Shown in pieces: positions 42,101 to 49,700 of a stretch of DNA of 64,000 bases (the stretch's first letter is position 1; the number at the start of each line of letters is the position of its first letter). Under the pieces are notes generated by a model that saw only the letters and a program-made list of their open reading frames with translations, searched no databases and had not been told where the DNA came from. The position numbers and the translations under genes are program-made. The DNA is from Kiritimatiellia bacterium (lineage in GTDB: Bacteria > Verrucomicrobiota > Kiritimatiellia > UBA8416 > YA12-FULL-48-11), in the NCBI GenBank assembly GCA_028716365.1, contig JAQUPZ010000011.1, forward strand, positions 1 through 64,000. Direction: 5' to 3'.

Positions 42101-45100
42101 TATCCTGATTCCACGGCATACCGGTTTGATGGTATAAATATGGGGTGTGAATCCATTCAGGGGCAGATTGCCGGCGCAACGGACATCAAAATTGCCCCGA
42201 AGTATATTGATATAGCCGGGATCGGTTGTCCTTCTACAAATTATACATTCCACTACTGGCTCAAAACTACCACGCTGAGCGGCGATGCCCGTATGGTGGA
42301 TATAGCTAATGGCCGCTTGATTACCAGGGTAACAGGCGGGGCGGTGAATTATTATGATGCGTCGAACAACTGGCGTTCAAATGCCGGTTCGGGGGTAAAC
42401 AACGGGCAGTGGCGTCATGTAGTATTTGTATTTAAAGGGGATTCGCCGGCCTCCGGTTCAATGTACATAGACGGAGTGCTTGTGGGCAGCGGTATTACAT
42501 ATGTGCCGGCGAAGCTTGGCGGATATGCCAGGATTGGATGCGATGCGTGGACCCCGGGTGGCGCCCATTTTGACGGCGCCCTTGATGAGTTCCAGATAGC
42601 GACTGTAACCCGTTCTTCGAACTGGATCTGGGCATGTTACATGAATCAGGGATGGAATGGCCTGTTCAATACGGCCAGCCCTGTCGAGAGTACAAGCTTG
42701 CCGGTAATCGACAATTCGGGCAGTACGAACAGTGTTACGATGAGTTCAGCGTATATTGACGGATATCTCTCGTCAACCGGTGGCGCGTCGACTTCTGTTT
42801 CTGTTTACTGGGGTACAACGGACGGCGGGACGAACATAGGGGCCTGGGGTAATGTGATAAACTTTGGTTTATCAAGCGCCGGTCCGCTGAGTACCAATGT
42901 GACAGGACTTTCGTATGGCACCACCTATTACTACCGCTACTATGCTACCAATTCATTTGGCGAGAGCTGGGCGGCATCCTCTACGGCATTTTCGCCGCAC
43001 AAATACCAGATGCAGATACGGTTCAGCGGATACAACAAGGATGAGACGCTTACCAATTTCCCTGCACTGGTTGTTTTCAGCGAGGGGACGAATGGTTTCT
43101 CGTACAGCCAGATGTCGTCGCCCGTCGGCGGTGACCTGCGGTTCATGAATTCCAATGAGACCGTTGCGTTGAACTACGAGATTGAACAATGGGACCCGAA
43201 TTATGATCCTAATCCAAGTCCGACAAATATTTCCGGCCTGATGTTATGGCTCAAGGCTGATGCAGGTATACAGACCAATGAGAGTGGATATGTCACGAGC
43301 TGGACAGACCAGTCGGGTAGCAACGTGATTGCTTCGCAGGGGATAACGAACAACCAGCCGCTTTATGTGGAAGGCGCGATCAATGGCCAGCCGGCAGTAA
43401 GATTTGACGGCGCAAACGACCAGATGACATGGTCTGCGGTGCCTGCGCAGACGATTTTCGTGGTCAACCGTGTGGCTGTTGGTGCGAAAGTCTACGCGGG
43501 CTTGATTGGTCTGAATAATAATGATGTCGGGATAAGGCGCGAAAATTCCACCACTTGGAGACATCAGGGAAGCTGGTCTTATAACGTGGGTGATTTTACT
43601 TACCAGGGAGGAAGCGCATTCAGAATTAATGGATATGGTACGACTACAATTGGAGAGGATGCCTGGCATATTGTTACGGCGGTGAAGGGTGATAGTACGT
43701 ATAATATCGATTCGATCGGCAGTTATTATGGCGGGCGCGAGTTTGGCGGTGATTATGCGGAAGTCATTATTTACAACAGGATTTTGTCATTCTCGGAGCA
43801 GAATCGGGTGGGCTGGTATCTTGCGCAGAAGTACGGGTTAACTACATACTATATTCAGCCTGCCGGCCAGTCGTATGTCTGGGTACAGGTGCCTGAGTTC
43901 ATGGCCAATGGTTATATCTGGGCATACTGGGGCGGACTGGACACCAATCCTCCTGCCTGTACATGGAACGGATCGACGTGGGACGCAAATTACAAGGGCG
44001 TGTGGCATATGAATCAGCCCAATGTAAAAGATTCGACAGCCAATGCCAATAATGGAGCGGCAAGCAGTGTTTATGTCGTGGATGTAGCAGGCACCATAGG
44101 CGGCGCGCAGGTATTTAACGGAGGCAGTTATATTAACTGTGGTGTTGGAGCCAGTTTAAATCTGCCGACCAGATTGACTGTGGAAGCGTGGCACAAACCC
44201 GCTGCGCCTTCTTTTACAAGCCAGAGAGCCTTCGTGAATAAGGACAGTGCTTTTTCTTTCTCGACGTATACTGGTGGTCAGCTCAGGTTCACTACACCTG
44301 GTATTCTGGACCATACTTCCACCGGTGCTGCTCTGGTTACGAATACCTGGTATCATTTTGCCTGTACATTTGAAGAGAGCACAACCGCCGGCTGTTTATT
44401 CTACAAGAACGGCAATCAGATCGCCGCAATCAATTCATCGGCCATGAACGGGAATAATAATATTTTCCAGATTGGCGCTTCAGCTGCCATTGGCATCATT
44501 GATGAGGTCAGGATTTCTGATGTCATTCGGTCGTCCAACTGGATGTGGGCGTGTTATATGAACCAGGCGTCCAATGCCGCGTTAATGACTCCGACTTTCT
44601 TTATTTCGAATGAAGGGGCCACGAATGTGGCTGCAGGTTCAGCTGATCTGCTTGGATACCTGCACGAGGATGATGATATTCCCACATATGTCTGGATGTA
44701 TTATGGCCTGACCGATGGCGGATCGGTTGTAACCAACTGGCAGTACACAAACTACCTGGGTTCGTTAACAGAAGGATTACTCCTGTCCACTGCAGATTCT
44801 CTACAGGCGGACAAGACTTATTATTACCGGTATTATGCGTCCAACGCGGTCAGGTTCGCATGGGCGGCGCCATCAGCCCAGTTCTTTACCGGGGAAGTGG
44901 TCATTTATGCTACTGATCCCAGTGCATCAGAGATAGGTCCGGACACCGGAATGTTTACTGTGTACAGGCTGACCTCATTAACGAACGAGGCATTGACAGT
45001 CAACTATGTCATGGACGGGACTGCGGTCAATGGCGTGGATTATCAGACTTTGGGCGGGAGCGTTGTTATTCCTGCAGGAGAGACCAATGCTACATTTACA

Positions 45101-46249
45101 GTAACGCCAATTGAGGATGTGCATATTGAAGGTAATGAAACGGTTAATGCAATCCTGACATTTGGCAGTTATGCGATTGGTACTCCGAGTAATGCCGTTG
45201 TTACGATTCATGACGCTGTAAGCAGCGAATGGCCTTACAGGATGAAGATAATGTTCCCGGGTTTCAGCACTCTTGATGGCGAGATTCTGACGAACTTCCC
45301 CGTCTCGGTGAGATTCGGTACGCATATACCGGCTTTTTCCTATTCCACCTTTGCGTTGCCGGAAAGTGGTGGTGACCTGCGGTTTGGAAACTCGAGTGAA
45401 ACGAAGATGTTGAACTACGAGATTGAGAAATGGGACTCCAGCAGTAATTCCTATGTGTGGGTACAGGTACCGGAACTTGTCAATACCAACACCTATATTT
45501 GGGCTTACTGGGGTCACAAGAGTGTAACAAACGCGCCGGCATATACGACCAATGGATCAACCTGGTCAGAGGGATTTGCCGGTGTGTGGCATATGAAGGA
45601 GTCGGGATTGCCGTATGCTGACAGTTCGTCAAACCGGTGTAATGCAACTTCAGGAACTGCTCCTTCTCAAAGTCTGAACGGTGTTATCGGTAATGGCCAG
45701 ACTTTTAATGGAAGTACGATGGAAGTAATTGTCCCGTATAACGCCGCGCTCAATACAACCCAGTTCACTGTCGGCTGCTGGGCAAAAGTAACGGGTGGTG
45801 CAGGTGCGTGGCGGACACCCATCATGTCACGTGGTTCTTCTACGGGTTACAACTTATATGCAGGTATGGACGAGCAATGGCAGGCATGGATAGGTACGGG
45901 TGGCACTTGGGATACTATGCCTGGTGGTGCCATAGTGACGGGCGAATGGACTTATGTTAATCAGACCATTGACAGCGGATCGAATCGACAATTTTATATT
46001 AATGGAATTATGGTTAGTAATAAAGTGGCAGCATCATTTGCGGTCAACCCATCGAGTTCTTTGTCAATTGGGAGTGCGAATACCTGGGGTTGGTTTAATG
46101 GTGACCTTGATGAGGTACGGGTTGAAAATGTGCCGCGCTCTTCCAACTGGGTCTGGAATTGCTGGATGAACCAGGCATCAAACGACATGTTTAATGCCTA
46201 CGGGAACATCAGGAAATTCGGCAAGGGGACTGTGATTATCGTCAGGTAA
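33176..46249 (+). CDS. Giant PATR/PA14/DUF2341/LamG repeat protein, copy 4 (4357 aa, longest)
   Basis: ATG 33176 is preferred: GGAG at 33164-33167 lies 8 nt upstream and the signal peptide begins here (cleavage likely after GFA, residue 21). An in-frame ATG at 33116 would add 20 residues without a fitting RBS. The plan is as in the other copies, with units ending near residues 1859, 2287, 2720, 3145, 3784 and 4320. Two features are unusual. The LamG inserted in the unit 1 DUF2341 (37405-38100) is of another type than in copies 2, 3 and 5. Unit 5 also has an inserted LamG in its DUF2341, which makes that unit ~640 residues instead of ~430. Unit 2, 5 and 6 LamG domains are unlike those of the other copies. 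Calx-beta is at ~3908-4012. The tail is diverged (KFGKGTVIIVR). The PA14-like domain is closest to copy 5. Confidence 0.93.
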   Translation: MNRRTLLCVIMVALLPLSGFATNGVWNSNADDNWTTASRWVNNQIAGGIDGVADFSQVDISPSRFVTLNGDRTIGTIIVGDFMWPDRERTFRRPGTLTLEVTSGIPVINVVNRSMTNTAVIAGTQGFEKQGNGILLLAAANIFTGPVVLQRGQVTLDFSGTLSPVDNIIDAGSTLTMDGAILRLQGANTIANSQTFNGLELRDGNNVISLTNGSGGTVTLNLGAITRNTGFVDFCPPAPGKGGIITVTPNMDGILGCYATIYTNDWAANNGANTIVVYTAYASNIFLPGFNTMVTTNCTMTNATVNSLRFNNNPGFTLTLNGTNTISAGGIMFTTNSAMASRIYSGGWLTSGTNELIIIDNHKFDRRSTATYNTNIDAVVTDRGTTSVAVRVASYTSVFGTQNGSLTTLARTNNTYSGGTYLYGGGLYVYGDGSFGKVPATPQTNIIAASGFNWIKPRYAMTTDVNRIISISTNAFLVLDGGSYALTINGEITGSGVLLGPPYVTGQPVILNGSNTMTGTIEANNNALRMTNTFSLPPTANLRLAGDDWGWDQGIVEMNGTFTRDLGFGPNQVAWLSTIYGTAERSGGFAAVGGPLTVNIGGQGSNLVWGQNYFNVSAFFNFGSYYSTHPVTWINPIYLNSTGDRRINVRGTAIMQGALLGIDCMLIKSAPGTLVLAATNTYEMTRIEQGTIMAYCDANLGTAPLTPTNNILVSGYGVLQAGADLVVGNTRNIWIYSTFGILDSSNYVMTVLGAVHGLGGLGKAGSGQVVLSSENTYAGPTMISNGTLVVNGSLYVDSVVAATNTGFLGGTGVVNGPVIVFSGSGLMPGGTNSGGTLTLKNKLTMDSGSIYGWRYDSNSGLVAVSNQITLTSGGTYTLRLYNPNGLAEPVNQQFTIMTWPDSVTDPDTNITWIIEKPAGGGAEGWAVPQITMDTVLNRILITFPAAGFPAVDNGAGASSILTNTAVLNGNYTSTGATASAWIYWGTSDGGTNKANWQWVCTNGLTSYGAFSNAVSDLYYGFRYYYRCYASNAVGECWNPVSSSFVTLPPGNYADGLRGSLFLNDYQSDFPLRLDNAAYNISATRVFTGYKSGTILAMAEAPQWNVIATGEISAFRMFVGFPSSEYFISAICGQFIPRFTGVHNFRWDCDDWGMMYLDLNGNGTFEYSEGSVAGLPAWYGNLIVTLTAGQPYNFIFMTKENAGGETQNFFITEPGQAEARVNVALQAGMWRYCLGGAGISNDVPSDVGTTSAVFNAVLSSSNAVSEVWAYWGPVDCTNFASVWANSAYMGSFTNVATNLSYLATGLMPDTPYYVRFSATNVLSTTWSDVRSFRTVYQPSVEAGLASPCRTRITFSGYNKGETLTNFPVLVVLSESMTNFLYSQFASGSGADLRFTDEAQTNELCYEIEQWNPGCFTGLPSGVALWLKADVGVLTNTSGNVTNWLDQSGWGRDANNYLGDPAVVTNKLGGKPVVNFDGNDAVYTSFNFDYLQQYTVFSVARYTGPDTYGRVIACASGRNWIFGFYSNGDERWHFDGWIYNAGTANTNWHLHAGTMNNDSDPKANLWKDGNQLGFNLTGSSDNYFKPGRVELGGYNAPGQNEMSKSEVAEVIIFDHVLTSNELNQVGGYLSQKYGLTSPYTATTGESYVWVKVPEFTNNCTIWAYWGNTNAAVAPAYTTNGSVWSEGYLGVWHMNRTNLLDSSSNHYNATLWNSDVVSTGLFGMAQNFYSITNSYVGLGTIRIASDISVEAWAYSTNFNQNGVILGKNPVNSRWQLFFEGSSLKWRASGGDVTVSVPSSNNWHYLAAVQSGTDASLYTNGVLGSSGTIGAIADGSGSVDIGRYNSGYYFNGMIDEIRLSSVVRSSNWLWACWMNLASNNMFSACQPAVGIQNLAATNITSTSAVLNATLYTTGLVTDVVAYWGASDGGTNPAAWASSNLVGSFTNILSTNISCTVTSLLSGVDYYFTFRAVSAEASPWASSSESFRTLAGLSGFPYKMKITFSGYDRAETLTNFPALVTFNEGLPSFLYSQFQAGATDLRFVDEGETRELNYEIDTWNTNGSSYVWVQVPELANGSSIWAYWGNPGMTVAPAYTANGATWSSNYYRGVWHMKEPNAVDSTWLKNNGTGVGNTNTDGRIGGAQGFDNSYIQIANENNFDINDKLTVSAWVRVDGDWRTGWQAFMSKDGEGEGWQIRRYSGNDTLSFCMRGTTANDDCANGISTAVKDGQWHYLFGVYDYTQRCLYVDGVVDSNFTDTGYLALDNEPVRIGANNSAGNRHRGPIDEVRIENAARSSNWMWACWLNQASNSFFNTCSAANGIRNLSASDITSTSAVMNATLYASNATFDVSVYWGTNNCGTNITLWANTNYVGSWTNVDSTNISCLVTGLVSDVLYYYRFSATNAANSYQAPDTLDFRTLFSSESLAAYPYRMPITFSGYTALETLTNFPALVVLNEGTNGFFYNQLRSTGTDLRFTDEATNELSYEIEQWNPGGNSYVWVKVPEFTNNCLIWAYWGNADAAVPEYLTNGAVWNTNFKGVWHLHANAQDSTANRYDGIVYGGGNSAPTDGIIGNSWNFDGLDNAVRVSRMIQDDFTIACWMKAGASSPIGPQWTNGWGLVDANVSGVQNDFGLAYNTNQASFGTGNPDQTISAGPQINDLQWHYVVATRVRSTGVKNLYVDGMYCGTQTSTTNRLTTPGVIAFGQMQMWLNYYNGRIDEVEISDVERSANWIWASYMNQASNSVFSSEGFVEGGTVPYINNHNGASDVMMNSASLNGYLVSTGGASTAVSVYWGTTDGGTNKGSWVSREDFIVTGTDLLTTNVTGLVSGAKYYYRFYASNSFGDCWAPSSASFSPSRYRMKVQFGGYDKPETLTNFPALVMFADGSNGFSYSQCTTTNGIELRFANSNETQILNHEIEKWDTNGSSYVWVQVPELVDTNTCVWAYWGGSDTNVPVCLTNGAAWSQDYLAVWHFNATNTISKYPDSTAYRFDGINMGCESIQGQIAGATDIKIAPKYIDIAGIGCPSTNYTFHYWLKTTTLSGDARMVDIANGRLITRVTGGAVNYYDASNNWRSNAGSGVNNGQWRHVVFVFKGDSPASGSMYIDGVLVGSGITYVPAKLGGYARIGCDAWTPGGAHFDGALDEFQIATVTRSSNWIWACYMNQGWNGLFNTASPVESTSLPVIDNSGSTNSVTMSSAYIDGYLSSTGGASTSVSVYWGTTDGGTNIGAWGNVINFGLSSAGPLSTNVTGLSYGTTYYYRYYATNSFGESWAASSTAFSPHKYQMQIRFSGYNKDETLTNFPALVVFSEGTNGFSYSQMSSPVGGDLRFMNSNETVALNYEIEQWDPNYDPNPSPTNISGLMLWLKADAGIQTNESGYVTSWTDQSGSNVIASQGITNNQPLYVEGAINGQPAVRFDGANDQMTWSAVPAQTIFVVNRVAVGAKVYAGLIGLNNNDVGIRRENSTTWRHQGSWSYNVGDFTYQGGSAFRINGYGTTTIGEDAWHIVTAVKGDSTYNIDSIGSYYGGREFGGDYAEVIIYNRILSFSEQNRVGWYLAQKYGLTTYYIQPAGQSYVWVQVPEFMANGYIWAYWGGLDTNPPACTWNGSTWDANYKGVWHMNQPNVKDSTANANNGAASSVYVVDVAGTIGGAQVFNGGSYINCGVGASLNLPTRLTVEAWHKPAAPSFTSQRAFVNKDSAFSFSTYTGGQLRFTTPGILDHTSTGAALVTNTWYHFACTFEESTTAGCLFYKNGNQIAAINSSAMNGNNNIFQIGASAAIGIIDEVRISDVIRSSNWMWACYMNQASNAALMTPTFFISNEGATNVAAGSADLLGYLHEDDDIPTYVWMYYGLTDGGSVVTNWQYTNYLGSLTEGLLLSTADSLQADKTYYYRYYASNAVRFAWAAPSAQFFTGEVVIYATDPSASEIGPDTGMFTVYRLTSLTNEALTVNYVMDGTAVNGVDYQTLGGSVVIPAGETNATFTVTPIEDVHIEGNETVNAILTFGSYAIGTPSNAVVTIHDAVSSEWPYRMKIMFPGFSTLDGEILTNFPVSVRFGTHIPAFSYSTFALPESGGDLRFGNSSETKMLNYEIEKWDSSSNSYVWVQVPELVNTNTYIWAYWGHKSVTNAPAYTTNGSTWSEGFAGVWHMKESGLPYADSSSNRCNATSGTAPSQSLNGVIGNGQTFNGSTMEVIVPYNAALNTTQFTVGCWAKVTGGAGAWRTPIMSRGSSTGYNLYAGMDEQWQAWIGTGGTWDTMPGGAIVTGEWTYVNQTIDSGSNRQFYINGIMVSNKVAASFAVNPSSSLSIGSANTWGWFNGDLDEVRVENVPRSSNWVWNCWMNQASNDMFNAYGNIRKFGKGTVIIVR
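43193..43876 (+). other. Extra LamG inserted inside the unit 5 DUF2341 of copy 4
   Basis: Between the DUF2341 halves YEIEQWDP and GQSYVWVQVPEF lies a ~225-residue LamG-like domain (LMLWLKADAGI, SWTDQSG, AEVIIYNRILS, AQKYGL). Unit 5 of the other copies runs straight from YEIEKW to NGSSYVWVQVPEL. The insertion point is the same loop used by the inserted LamG in unit 1 of copies 2-5, and the sequence joins in frame without scars. Confidence 0.8.
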
Positions 46250-46312
46250 ACGTCGATCGTCCTCCCTCTTTTAATCTTTCTCTTAATCGTCATCGTAATC
46301 ATTCCAAGTGGG
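46250..46312 (+). other. Pyrimidine-rich tract after copy 4
   Basis: It contains TCTTAA, TCGTCA and TCGTAA in succession, again directly after the stop codon. It is G-poor and without an intrinsic terminator, and is the counterpart of the tracts after copies 1-3. Confidence 0.35.
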
Positions 46313-46327
46313 CCTGGCATTCCGCAT

Positions 46328-46504
46328 GTAGCCACGGCGTTACATCGCCGTGCAGTAATAAAGTGACGTCTCGATATAACGTGGCGGCTACATCAGGATG
46401 TTTCAGGATGTGAATGTAGCCGCGGCGCTCTGTCGCCGCGTCAGTTCTCGCCCCGATACCTGCCAGCCAACGGGTTTGGGGCAGGCTGGTAGCTGGGCGG
46501 CTAC
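46328..46504. repeat. Intergenic palindromic repeat (GTAGCC...GGCTAC), copy C, two complete modules
   Basis: Both modules are complete here: 46328-46391 and 46416-46504, each opening with GTAGCC and closing with GGCTAC. Module 1 has a perfect CACGGCG/CGCCGTG hairpin (loop TTACAT), then CAGTAATAAAGTGACG and a degraded version of the ATATAA stem-loop. Module 2 has a perfect CGCGGCG/CGCCGCG hairpin (loop CTCTGT) and a CCAGCC/GGCTGG pair. The spacer ATCAGGATGTTTCAGG is as in copies A and B. No coding potential is seen. The following 46505-46606 shows nothing recognisable. Confidence 0.7.
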
Positions 46505-46606
46505 AACGATAACATGGCAATAACTTTTGTTAATCCGCTCTAGAACCATGCCGTTTTCTTGTAAAATCGGCTGTTTACCCGCCGAAATTATCGATTTTTT
46601 TTGTCT

Positions 46607-46634
46607 TTTATGTGTTAACTTTCAATTGTATAAT
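46607..46634 (+). promoter_or_regulatory. Promoter-like element of giant gene copy 5
   Basis: TTTATG (46607-46612), 16 bp, a perfect TATAAT (46629-46634), 84 bp before the start codon. The -35 box is one base off the TTGATG seen before copies 3 and 4. It is preceded by a TTTTTTTTGTCTT run also found before the copy 4 promoter. Confidence 0.65.
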
Positions 46635-46718
46635 AATCAGTTAATAGCACAAAAGTATTATTCTGGAAACTGCGATTGCCTGTCTGCTGGAAAGCGGAGA
46701 GGTATTTTTTGCTTGTTA

Positions 46719-49700
46719 ATGAAACGAATTCTTACATCTATTATCATTTTAATGATGCCCATTTGCGGCAGGGCCACGGATGGTGTGTGGACCTACAATG
46801 GGAGTGACAACTGGACAACAGCCAGCCGCTGGATGAACAGCCAGATTGCGGACGGGGTTGACGGCATAGCTGATTTCTCAACTGTTAATATCACCGCTGC
46901 CAGGACTGTGACACTGGGTGCCGACCGCACGATCGGCACCATTCTTTTTGCTGATGCGGTGGCCACCAATTTCGACTGGACTCTTGTGCGGGGTACTTCC
47001 GCCATATTAACGCTGGATGTTGCAAGCGGTATGCCGGTTATCAATGTGTCGAACCGGACGGCAACGATCACTACTGTGATTGATGGTACAAAGGGTTTTG
47101 AGAAAAAAGGGTTCGGTACGCTGGTCCTTGCCGCTACAAATATTTTTACCGGACCGGTATTTCTCAGAGGTGGCCAGACGACGCTGGATTTCAATAATTC
47201 TTTATCTCCGACGAACAATATTATCCCCGCCACTTCGCCGCTGATCATTGGCGGCGGTTCCACGCTTTTTGTGTCAGGCAGGACAAATACCGTGAATAGT
47301 CAGGTATTCAGTGGTTTGACGGTAGGCGATGGTCACAATCTTATCAATCTTGTTAATGGGTCCACCGGTCAGGTTAACCTTGCTGTTGGAGCGATAAGCA
47401 GGCAGGGATATGGTTTCATTAATTTCAATCCGCCGACCAACGGGAACATCACAACAACCACGCCGAACGAGGAAGGGATACTTGGTGGTTATGCTACTGT
47501 ACGTACCAATGACTGGGCGATAAATAACGGGATGAATGCCATTGTCCCTTATACGGCTTATGTAACCAACATGTTCTATCAGGGATTCAATACGATAGTT
47601 AACACCAACTGTACGATGACGAATGCAATAGTCAACAGCTTGAGGTTTAACAATAATCCGGGTTTTACTCTCACGCTTGCTGGAACGAATACCATTACGT
47701 CCGGTGGTATTATGTTCACGACCAATGCGGCTTTTGCTTCAAAGATAGCGGGTGGCTGGCTGACTTCGGGCACCAACGAGTTGGTAATCATAGACAACCG
47801 CAAATTTGATAGAAAAACAACTATTGCCTCTAATACCAACCTCATCGATTCGGTAATTACCGACAGGGGATCAACATCTGTTGCGGTGAGGGTTGTGTCT
47901 TATTCCAGCGCCATAGGTATGGATAACGGGAGTTTGATCGTATTTACGAGAACGAACAATACTTATACCGGCGGTACACACCTGTATGGTGGCGGCTTGT
48001 ATTTCCAGGGCGATGGATCGTTGGGTCCTGTGCCTGCTTCGCCGCAGACGAACATTGTTGCGGTAAGCGGATATAACTGGCTGAAACCGCGTACGGCCCT
48101 GACCCTGAACGGCAATCGCACGATTCATGTCAACAGCAATGCATACCTGGTTCTGGATGGGGGCAACGAGTTCACGATCAACGGCGAGATCACCGGCAGT
48201 GGAGTCTTGCTTGGTCCGACGAATTACGGTGGCCGGGCGGTTATCCTGAATGGTTCCAACACGATGACCGGAACGATTGAAGCCAACAATGCAGGATTAC
48301 GGGTGACGGATGGTGTCGGTTTGCCTGCATCTGCGAATTTGCGAATAGCGGGTCGTACGCTGGACCAGGGTATCGTGGAAACATCAGGTACATTTACTCG
48401 CGAACTTGGATATGGCCCGGGACAGGTAGCCTGGGGGAGCACCTTGTATAGTGGTTACAACTACGGCGGGTTTGCAGCTGTAGGCGGGCCGTTAACGGTT
48501 AATATCGGAGGTAACGGTTCAAATCTTGTCTGGGGACAGACTGGCTTTAATGTATACACATATTTACAGCTTGGAAGCAGTATAAGCAGTAACGACGTTC
48601 TGACATGGGTTAATCCCGTAAATCTTAATATATGGAATAACAGCAGATATATTGCCGTGCGTGGTACTGCCATTATGCAGGGTGTTATTTCCGGGTATGG
48701 CAGTGAATTAATCAAGTGTAATCCGGGCACGTTGATTCTTGCAGCCACGAATACTTATGGTGGTGGTGTAACTCCCTCGGTCGACGGTACCAGGATTGAA
48801 AATGGGATAGTGAATGTCAGCTTTGATGAGGCCCTGGGTGCGGCTCCTTTGTCTCCAACCAACAATATTCGTTTTATTTGGGGTAACGCAACCCTGCAGG
48901 CAGGTGCCGACCTTGTCCTGGCCCCTACACGCAACATCTGGATGGGAAATTATTTGGCCACTATCTACACCGGTACACTCGACTCGAGTAATTATACCAT
49001 GACGGTTTCTGGGGCCATTAACGGTCAGGGCGGCATGACAAAGGCCGGTAGTGGCAAAGTGGTATTGCTGGGAGCAAATTCATATTGGGGCCTGACAACC
49101 ATCAACAATGGCGATCTTGTAGTTAACGGCTCACTTGCGCCGGACAGCAGTGTGATAGTTACCAATACCGGTTTCCTTGGTGGAACAGGCGTTGTCGGCG
49201 GACCGGTGACTGTTCATTCAGGAAGCGGTTTGGTTCCTGGCGGAACAACCAGCGGAGGATCGCTGACGATCAACAATACCCTTACGATGAATTCTGGGTC
49301 TATTTATAACTGGAGGTACGGTTCGAGTCCCGGTCTTATTACAGTTTCGAATCAGGTTGCATTCACTTCTGGCGGCTCATATACATTGAGGGTTTACAAT
49401 CCGGACGAACTGGCGGAACCCGCGGGCCAATCTTTTACCATAATAACCTGGCCGGATAGTGTAGCTGATCCTGATACCAATGTTTCCTGGGCCGTTGAGA
49501 GGCCTGTGGGGGGCGGGTCAGACACCTGGTCGACGCCGGTAGTGACAATAGATACGGTGAGTAACCGGATATTTCTTGCTTTTGTACCGGCTGGGTTCCC
49601 GACAATAGACAACGGGATAGGCCCGAGCAGTATTATGACTAACACGGCGGTTTTGAACGGGAGTTATACATCCACGGGAGCGACAGCTGAGGTTTATATT

